Origin: Branchiostoma floridae
Taxonomy: Eukaryota > Chordata > Leptocardii > Amphioxiformes > Branchiostomatidae
DNA length: 64,000 nucleotides
NCBI RefSeq assembly: GCF_000003815.2
Contig: NC_049980.1
Coordinates: forward strand, 3,512,207 to 3,576,206
Direction of reading: 5' to 3'
Part shown: piece after piece, positions 56,113-64,000 of the stretch
Layout of the letters: every line of letters starts with the position of its first letter
Position numbering within the stretch: position 1 is the first letter of the stretch
Program-made: the position numbers and the translations under genes
The notes under the pieces: generated by a model
Databases searched by the model: none
What the model was told of the DNA's origin: nothing
What the model saw: the letters and a program-made list of their open reading frames with translations, nothing else

Positions 56113-58138
56113 TTATATTCTTGTGGTCTCTGTGGTAGCTGCTTTGATGTCCTCGTCTTTGATTTCCGCGTAGGCGTGCTGAAGTGGGCAGTTCACTGCC
56201 TGATCGTCGCCGTTCAACGAAGAGCTTTCTACGTTGAGATGTTCGCGGCGGATGTCACTGCTCTGAGCAACATTGCATATGTGTGGAACGTCCATAGTGG
56301 TAAGTGTTTTTAACGGGAAGGCGTCGACGTCGAGCACATTTTTCGGCACTGGCCTTTGTTTACGTTTGCATCGAATGTTTAGTGAAAACCGACTTGGGCC
56401 TTTCTTCTCCTCAATTGCAAAACGATTTTGTTGCAGATGACCTAGACGGGCATCACTTTGGTCAACACTGACAACATTTGAAGCTCTCATTTTCGTCACC
56501 GTTTGTAACGGCAAAGCAGCTACTGTTTTTCTTGAAACAGCGTGTTCTTTATGTTTGAACTGACTGGCAAATGAAGACCAGCTTGCGTCGTCTTTACTTT
56601 GTCTTGAGCAGCCTTCTTGAAGATCTTCTTCGATGGCAGAATCACGCTTTTCGACGCTTGCTGCATTCTGAAGACGCCTGTCGGTCACCGTTGGGAAGGG
56701 TGGAGCGGCGGCCATGTTATTGATGCATGCCTGTCGTCGTTTTCTGCAATGGCTGATCCATTTGGCAAAGGCGACACATAAGAATGCAAGAAACCCACCG
56801 ATGATGCCACCTGTCACCACTGAGGAAGTGCAGAATCACACCTTGGATTGTGGTTTTGTCACAATTGCGCCGGTGCCCGTCGGAGATTTAGCTCGGGCCT
56901 GTCTCTGAAGCCACAAATCGATCTTACATCTCGATCTTTTCTCGGTCTATTTGACGCAGGGTACTGGGTTTATTTTTACTCCGACTTTGAAAGAAATCTA
57001 GTACCCGGCAATTGAAAGGGTCTTCGGAGGAATTCAAGACTACAATGTTCGTCCTTCTTTTAGGCTTCAATTTTTGGTAAATTTGACAAGACAAACTTGA
57101 TTCCATCATAACTAAGTTAACTTAGAATTGCAACACTGCCATGTCTGATTAACTAATACGTAACAAAGGTTACAATAGTTCAAATCATGTGGCATTCAAA
57201 GGGACATACCCCCAAAATTGAAAGGACTCACCTTTCCACCAAATGAGCTGAGATTGGGAAGTACTGACAGTTGTTCTCTCCCAGCTGACCGTAAATGTTG
57301 GGAGCTCTGCCTCGGCGGTTGCACTAATCTCGGCGGTTGCATTCTTCTCGGAGTCTCGGTTCCCTGCCTTACCCGGGTACGTCGTTTGTTGTGGATTGGG
57401 AGATGTGCATGTTGATAGAGAGACGTTTCGTAGCAACTTGCCCTTCAATTCTCGTGGTGATTCACATCGTACGGTAGTCTCTGCTTGATGTATTACAATT
57501 CTAGTATCCCGTTGAATCCTATCCAGGATAACTGGAACGTCATTCGGATGGAAATTACAGTTGGCCAACATGCACGCCCTCACTCGAGGGAGAGGAGCGT
57601 TGACACAACCTTCGTCCCGGTGTTCCCACACACATCGCCGCAGACGGGCGAGCCACTGGATCTTACAGTCGCAGAGGAAAGGATTCTGATATATACGAAG
57701 ATAAAAAGTCCCCTGTTGGCTCTTCAGTCCGTCCAGGAAAGTTTCGGGTATTGTGGTAATGCGGTTAGATTGAAGATACAGATATTGCAGGTGTGGTGGG
57801 AAGTCCACGAAGGCACTGACCTTTGATATTTTATTGTTGTGCAGTTTCAATGTCATGATTCTTGAGACATTACTAAGTGATGACCACGGAAATTCTTTCA
57901 ACCGATTGTCGGACAAATCTAGATGACTGAGCATCGGCATTTCTGGTATATACTTCAAATGTTCAATGTCATTTGATTGTAACAGGAGCCATCCTAGAGT
58001 GCGAAATGATGTTACGTTGTCTGGTATGGTCCTCAATTTTGGCGATGTTCCCGCGCAGTTACCGTAAGTCCAGCAAATGTTGGCGGCGTTGACGCTTGCT
58101 AAGAACGATAGAAGCGCGATCGAAAAGGGGACAAACAT
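56113..58138 (-). CDS. LRR transmembrane receptor B (537 aa)
   Basis: Two exons in phase: 58138-57232 (donor GTGAGT) and 56819-56113. Signal peptide MFVPFSIALLSFLASVNA; LRRNT-like CWTYGNCAG; about four LRRs (LLLQSNDIEHLKYIP, LDLSDNRLKEFPW, LKLHNNKISKV, LYLQSNRITTIPETF); a 93-residue LRRCT with extra cysteines (RRCVWEH, EGCVN, ACMLANC) ending RCESPRELKGK; Thr/Ser-rich stem. Exon 2 supplies the membrane helix (GGIIGGFLAFLCVAFA), a basic stop-transfer (HCRKRRQ) and a cytoplasmic tail of about 200 residues with a C-terminal Tyr motif HAYAEIKDEDIK. YAEI resembles an SH2-binding or ITIM-like site, but the -2 residue is His. It is the complete reference member of the array. Ligand unknown; an immune or adhesion role is inference. 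Confidence 0.82.
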
Positions 58139-60122
58139 GTCGACTGATGTCGTTTACGTTGGAAAAAAATGAAATTTCACCTTTTTAGGCCATATTTTCA
58201 GGCGTGGTCTCCGGCGATGTCAAAATCTGCGACTGTGCCGTCTGCCCCGTCTCGCTGTGAATGCTGATTTAATTGTCTCAAATTCTGACGTGACAGGATG
58301 ACGCAAATGCTTCCCCACTGATCTACATAGCTACATGGCTGCCCTTGTAATGCTTAGCTCCATAGATGGACTAGAAAGTTTCATGTAGCCAATCGTCGTC
58401 ATCGGCATCCTTCAATATTGAAGAGTGACCACAAGCATAGCCTCAATACAATTCGCTCAGTGTGCGCCATGGTCTCGACTTGAGTAAAGCCAATGCATCT
58501 GTAGACGAATGAAATCGTCAGAAAATTGTCGTTCAAAGCCGAGCTCAGATAGCAAAGTGAAATTGGTTTCCGAGTCATGTCATTCTCCACAGTCATGGTG
58601 CATTCTGTTTATCCATGGACAAAATGTTGTGATTAGTCTATGTTGGGTTGGCTTGGGAATTTAAACTGGCATGTGTACATCAATGCACAAAGTGACATAT
58701 CCCTTGTGCTTTTGTTTCCTTCATCTCTTCAAGCCAACCGTACTTACTCATGCCACATTTTCAGAAAATACGGTGTTGCCGCTAGTTTCCGCTTTCAAGC
58801 CCACCGCCAGACTAGTTTTGCCTTTGTGTGGCTTTGCAATAGCCAGAGCTCGAATATAGTGTTTGTTGTGACTCTTTCAACATTTACTCATTCAGATCAA
58901 CGTGGTAAGACAATGCTTACATATTGCTGAATTTTCACTTGTATACATTTAAGGGCAAATGGCCTACAGCAATATATAGTTTATATTCTTGCTACAGGAG
59001 CAGCAAGGAAACTCGCTGTCCGACTAATGCCAATAGCCGCCAAAAGGGCCACCAAACAATATCTTTGATGTGGTGTGTACGTCTGGTAAAGGTCGCCATT
59101 ATGCATTGGCAGCGACGGCGGGTAACTTCATAGACGGGCGGTCTATTTGTTGGTTGCTCTAATGTCATTTCTTTTATTTCCGCGTACACGTGTTGAAATT
59201 GACTGAATGTTTTAAGGTTGTGCTGAAGTTCAAATGCTGCATTAAGCTTCCTTATGTATAATCATGTACAACTTTAGGAAACATTATATTTTTTTTGTAC
59301 ATGTATAATAATTTCATGCATAATTGGAATAGACATGGGTAATCAATGGGTGCTACGTATAACCACATTAAACTGAAATAATGTGATTTGCTTGGGATGA
59401 GAAGAAATTAACTTTCAAATTCATTTAACAATATAATCCAAACCTCATACAAGTAAAGTTTCCTTGTCTTTCATAAAACAATTAATGCGGAATTTTTTTT
59501 TCAAACAGGATACTCGTTCACAATTTAACAGCTTGCCTAACTTAATTGAAAGACCCCCGAACCAGTTGGCTTGACTCTAGAGAACAAGCTTCAAGAATCC
59601 GGCTATGTAATGAGTCTACATTATGCAACTAAACTAGACTTAGGCAACTAAACCTGCATCACAGATGAAAGTGCATCTCGAGTGAGCTATTTACATGTTT
59701 GTCAAACTTTAGATTGGTTAAACCTGCTTTGAAATGCAGACCACAACGCCAGTATGCCTACCACACTAAGCGACCTTAACATTCCCTGGTAACAGATTAT
59801 TTTACTGTTATACTTCATTCATATATCACTTTTCACATTTTGCCATGTCGCTCTGGACTCACAAATCCGCTCGTTACATGGTTGGGAGAAAGACTAGCAA
59901 CCCCTGCCTGTATTCCTCTAATAGTCTAAAATCCTGCAACAGAAACGGCTAGAAAACGCGCTGCCGTACTAGCCATTAAAGGTAAAAAAGAAAAATAATT
60001 TACGTGCCACTGACCGAGAAACAACTTTGATCTTGTTCTATGCTTCATAGTAAAGGACGCCATGTGCTGCCAAATCGACGGCATATTGTACCTTTATATG
60101 ATACGGGTGGTCTCACAGGTAG
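58139..60122. other. flank between receptors B and A, with relic sequence
   Basis: Contains the receptor B upstream region (58139-58960), a tail relic (59117-59200), and blocks at 59440-59720 homologous to 54955-55200. The 3' flank of A at 59810-59970 is homologous to that of B at 55840-55990. No complete gene. Confidence 0.5.
59117..59200 (-). pseudogene. relic of a fourth LRR receptor: cytoplasmic C-terminus only
   Basis: The minus strand reads QHVYAEIKEMTLEQPTN then RPPVYEVTR, aligning at its start with the receptor A and B end (QHVYAEIKDEDIK). No membrane helix or LRR exon is attached. It suggests a deleted array member between B and A. Confidence 0.6.
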
Positions 60123-63100
60123 TTACTTTATATCCTCGTCCTTGATTTCCGCGTAGACGTGCTGAAGTGGGCAGTTTACTGCCTGATCGTCGCCGTTCAC
60201 CGAAGAGCTTTCTACGTTGAGATGTTCGCGGCGGATGTCACTGCTCTGAACAACATTGCATATGTGTGGAACGTCCATGGTGGTAAGTGTTTTTAACGGG
60301 AAGGCGTCGAGCACATTTTTCGGCAATGGCCTTTGTTTACGTTTGCATCGAATGTTAAGTGAAAAACGACTTGGGCCTTTCTTCTCCTGAAAACGATTTT
60401 GTTGCAGATGGCCTTGACCGGCATCACTTTGGTCAACACTGACAACGATTGAAGCTCTCATTTTTCTGACCTTTTGTAACGGCAAAGCAGCTACTGTTTT
60501 TCTTGAAACAGTGTGTTCTTTTTGTTTCAACTGACTGGCAAATGAAGACCAGCTTGCGTCGTCTTTACTTTGTCTTGAGCAGCCTTCTAGAAGATCTTCT
60601 TCGATGGCAGAATCACGCTTTTCGACGCTTGCTGCATTCTGAAGACGCCTGTCGGTCACCGTTGGGAAGGGATGAGCTGCGGCCATGTTGTTAATGCATG
60701 CCTGTCGTCGTTTTCTGCAATGGCTGATCCATTTGGCAGAGGCGACACATAAGAATGCAAGAAAACTACTGATGATGCCACCTGTTAACCCTGCGGAAGG
60801 ACAAAATGTCACATTGGATTATTCACATGGTGCCTGTCAGCGGTGTAGCCCTGGCCATGCTCTAAAACCACAAATTCGTCCGCATGGATTGCCGGATACC
60901 ACGGGGTACCTCTCAGTGTTTTCATTGGTAGATCACAGTGTCTATTTGTCGCCGGGTGCTGGGTTCCTTTTAGCTCAGAGTTAAACAGAAATCTGGGGCC
61001 GGGCAGGGTCCAAATTTAGTCCGGTATCCACAGGGCGTCCGAAGGGGCCTCGCAGGGGTGAAGTCCACAAAACAGCCCGTGGACTCCCGGCAGGGACTCT
61101 TTTTCCAAATAGAATGCAATCTATGTCATGCCCTGAACATAGTAACGCTCGATACAGGTGTTGCTGACCGGACCGTAGTTAGCGGTATCCCACTGGCACC
61201 TACTTTTTTCGATCACAGGCTTCCGAATAATTGGAACGCGCTTCGCGTGCACCGCGCGTAGCGCTACCAAACTTCAACTACGGGATTTGGACGTTAATAT
61301 ATATCTTGTATTCTTTTGTTGGAAGGCACCAAATTTTCTCAACTTCGGAAGCATTCGGCATTGAAATGTTTTTTTGGTCAATTATTTCCCTACCCTGAAA
61401 AAAAGTTTGCGGGTTATTTCGGCTATAATGATTTCCGAATTTGTTGAAAATATGCATGATATGGAATAAGATACTTCAATAATGGTAACAGCATTATTTG
61501 CGACTTTATACGCAACTATTTTGTAACACTTTGTAAGTGGTCAATTAAGGGAAAATATTCTGTCTATTAGTGGAAAATGTGATAGCACCCCTCTATCACA
61601 TTAATTCATCGGTAAAAGATTAACAAGCTGGTCTACAATTGTGTCTACTAGAGAAAAATGTGATAACAGCCCTATATCACATTAATCCACTAGTATATAG
61701 ACACTTATTGAAATAACAGTTCGAAAACAACCTATCATAACTTTTCGAACTATCACCGTGACGTTTACTGCCCTGAAATACTATTTGATTCATAATCAAG
61801 TATTTAGAAATGGTAACAGCATTTTATCTTTAGTTACCATTTTCTACGTAATCATTTTTGTAACACATTGTAAATGGGTCAATAGGCTAGAAAGAAAGCA
61901 ATCCTTTCAAGATTTGGTTGGGTCTCATGCATCGATAACTTACCATGAAGGACCTACCAGTGCCAAGCAGTGAAATCTGAAAATGGACAGAGGCAGACAA
62001 TATAGGGCTTACTTTTTCGGGGCAATAACCGAACTCCATTAAATGTTACAAATATTTGTACAAATTGTCCAAAGTGGAAGAATCATATAGAAGTTTCAAC
62101 ATTTTATTGTAATTAGTATAGTTTTGTTGTACGTCACTTCCAAAATGTTCCTAAAATAATTTAATTCTTTTTGGAAAACATTGAAATATTGTGGCTTATG
62201 TATCTTATTCAGAACAATTCAAAATTACAAATGCTGTTTAAAAACCCTTGCGGTGACTTGATTCGACTGTTTATAAGTGTCAATTTAAAACAATTCGGGA
62301 AAAGTGTTACAATAGTTCAAACCATCATGTATTCAATGGGCCATGTCCGAAGGATTTAAAATGACTCACCTTTCCACCAAATGAGCTGAGGTTGGTGAGA
62401 GTTGACGGTGGATTTCTCCCAGCTGATCGTATGTGTTGGGAGTTCTGCCTCGGGTGTTGCACTCTTCTCGAACTCTTGGGTCCCCACCTTACCCGGGTAC
62501 AAGGTCTGTTGTGGATTGGGAGATGTGCATGTCGGTAGAAAGACGGTTTGTAGCGACTTGCCCTTCAATTCTCGTGGTGAGTCACATCTTAAGGCATTCT
62601 CTGCCTGATGTATTACGGTCTCCCGTTGAATCCCATCCAGGACGACTGGAACATTATTTGGATGGAAATTGCAGTGGGCCAACATACAAGTTCTTACTCG
62701 TGCAATAGGAGCGTTGACACAACCTTCGATAAGGTGTTCCCACACACATCGCCGCAAACGGGCGATCCACTGGATCTTACCGTCGCAAAAGAAAGGATTC
62801 TTCCATATGCGCAAATGTAGAATTCTCTGCTGGGGCTTTAGTCCGTCCAAAAACGTTTCGGGTATCGTAGTGATGCGGTTAGACTGAAGATACAGATGTG
62901 TCAGGCGTTGTGGGAAGTCGACCGAGTCACTGATTTTTGATATTTCATTGTTGTTCAGTTTCAAGAACTTGATTCTTGAGATATTACGAAATGAAGACCA
63001 CGGAAATTCTTTCAACCGATTGTCAGACAAATCTAGATTACAGAGCATCGGCATTTCTGGTACATATTTCAAGTGCTCAATGTCATTTGATTGTAACAGG

Positions 63101-63252
63101 AGCCATCCTAGGGTGCGAAATGATGTTACGTTGTCTGGTATGGTCTTCAATTTTGGCGATTTCCCCGCGCAGTTACCGTACGTCCAACAAATATTGGCGG
63201 CGTTAACGCATATAAGGAACGGTAGAAGTACAATTGAAAAGACGAGAAACAT
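60123..63252 (-). CDS. LRR transmembrane receptor A (516 aa)
   Basis: Two exons in phase: 63252-62370 (donor GTGAGT) and 60790-60123. Architecture as receptor B: signal peptide MFLVFSIVLLPFLICVNA, CWTYGNCAG, LRRs (LLLQSNDIEHLKYVP, LDLSDNRLKEFPW, LKLNNNEISKI, LYLQSNRITTIPETF), LRRCT with the Cys-rich insert (RRCVWEHLIEGCVNA, TCMLAHC, RCDSPRELKGK), stem, membrane helix (GGIISSFLAFLCVASA), HCRKRRQ, and a tail ending VYAEIKDEDIK. In the LRRCT the usual CDCK is FFCDGK, so one conserved Cys is lost. An in-frame ATG at 63303 would lengthen the N-terminus by 17 residues; the shorter start gives a proper signal peptide. Confidence 0.82.
60791..62369. other. intron of receptor A
   Basis: Homologous to the receptor C intron without its two MITEs. 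Contains GTGATAGCACCCCTCTATCAC hairpin-like units at about 61575-61600 and a family-2-like repeat around 61127-61370 (ACGCTCGATACAGGTG). No exon. Confidence 0.55.
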
Positions 63253-64000
63253 GCTGACTGATACTGATGTCGTTTGTGTTGTCACAAAATTGTGAAGGTT
63301 CACCTTTTTAGGCCATATTTTCAGACATTGTCTCCAACGATGTCAAAGTCTACAACTGTGACTCTGTACCGTCTCGTTTTGAATTCATCATTTTGCTTAT
63401 TCAATTGTCTCTGAATCTGACGTGACGGAACAAAATACTTTCCCACTGATCTACATCGTTACTTAACCTTCGTAATGCTTAGCTCCATCGATGGACTGAA
63501 AAGTTTCCAATCATCATCAGCGGAATCCTCAAATATCGAAGAGTGACCACAAGCATAGCCCCAACACAAACCCTTCGGTGTGTGAAATGGTCTCGACTTG
63601 AGCAAAACAAATGCATCCGTAGACGAATGAAATCGTCAGAAAATAGCCGTTAAATGCCAAGCTCAGCTAGAGAGCAGAGTGGAATCAGTTTCTGAGTAAT
63701 GTCATTTTCCATAGTCAAAAGTATTGGTACAATCTGTTTATGCATGAACAGCATGTTGTGATTAGTCTATGTTGGGTAGGGATTTTAAACTGGCATGTGT
63801 ACAGCAATGCACAAAGAAACATATCCCTTGTGCTTTTGTTTCCTTCATCCCTTCAAGCCAACCGTACTTACTCACGCCACGTTTTTAGAAAATACGGTGT
63901 TGCCGCTAGTTCCCGCTTTGTAGGAATTTATTCAAGCCAACAATCAAACTAGTTTTGCCTTTGTGTGTCTTTCGCAATAGTTAGAGCTCGAGTATAGTTT
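63253..64000. other. upstream flank of receptor A, to the window end
   Basis: Closely similar to 58139-58960 and 54415-54970, including GTTTATGCATGAACA and GATTAGTCTATGTTGGGT. It probably holds the promoter. The duplicated unit appears to continue beyond the window. Confidence 0.45.

Overview
The window looks like nuclear DNA of an animal, most likely an invertebrate chordate such as amphioxus (Branchiostoma). Support: GT-AG split genes with metazoan-specific products (CatSper2 sperm channel, perilipin, collagen-like protein, secreted-type LRR receptors), short introns, and a dense population of small non-autonomous DNA transposons plus one non-LTR retrotransposon. The species is inferred, not proven. 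A 343-base run of N (20873-21215) marks an assembly gap. All exon joins were made by reading splice sites and codon phase; no search was run.

Layout. 1-1.5 kb: 3' end of a collagen-like gene (+). 1.5-5.3 kb: transposon debris. 5.8-12.4 kb: a 12-exon gene (+) for a 709-residue kinase-like protein with a C-terminal coiled coil, not recognised as a named family. 12.6-14.0 kb: a repeat element. 14.8-26.7 kb: CATSPER2 (-), 13 coding exons, 566 residues, tail-to-tail with the kinase-like gene and carrying decayed copies of two of its own exons. 27.1-28.4 kb: a 5'-truncated LINE reverse transcriptase antisense to CATSPER2. 30.5-31.7 kb: the C15orf40/UPF0235 (DUF167) homologue (+), with a LINE tail directly behind its stop codon. 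33.1-48.2 kb: a perilipin gene (+) with two similar candidate promoter/first-exon modules and two alternative acidic last exons. 50.2-64 kb: a tandem array on the minus strand of three two-exon LRR transmembrane receptor genes (C, B, A in coordinate order), plus the relic of a fourth.

The genes are not an operon and do not obviously share a pathway. The most unusual material is: the LRR array, with an enlarged Cys-rich LRRCT, a conserved YAEI tail motif and one member cut to a very short tail; the kinase-like protein, with a kept HxD loop, an altered DFG and an apparently short C-lobe; the duplicated E-box/CCAAT promoter of perilipin; CATSPER2 exon duplication; and MITE insertions whose empty sites can be read in paralogous introns of the LRR array.
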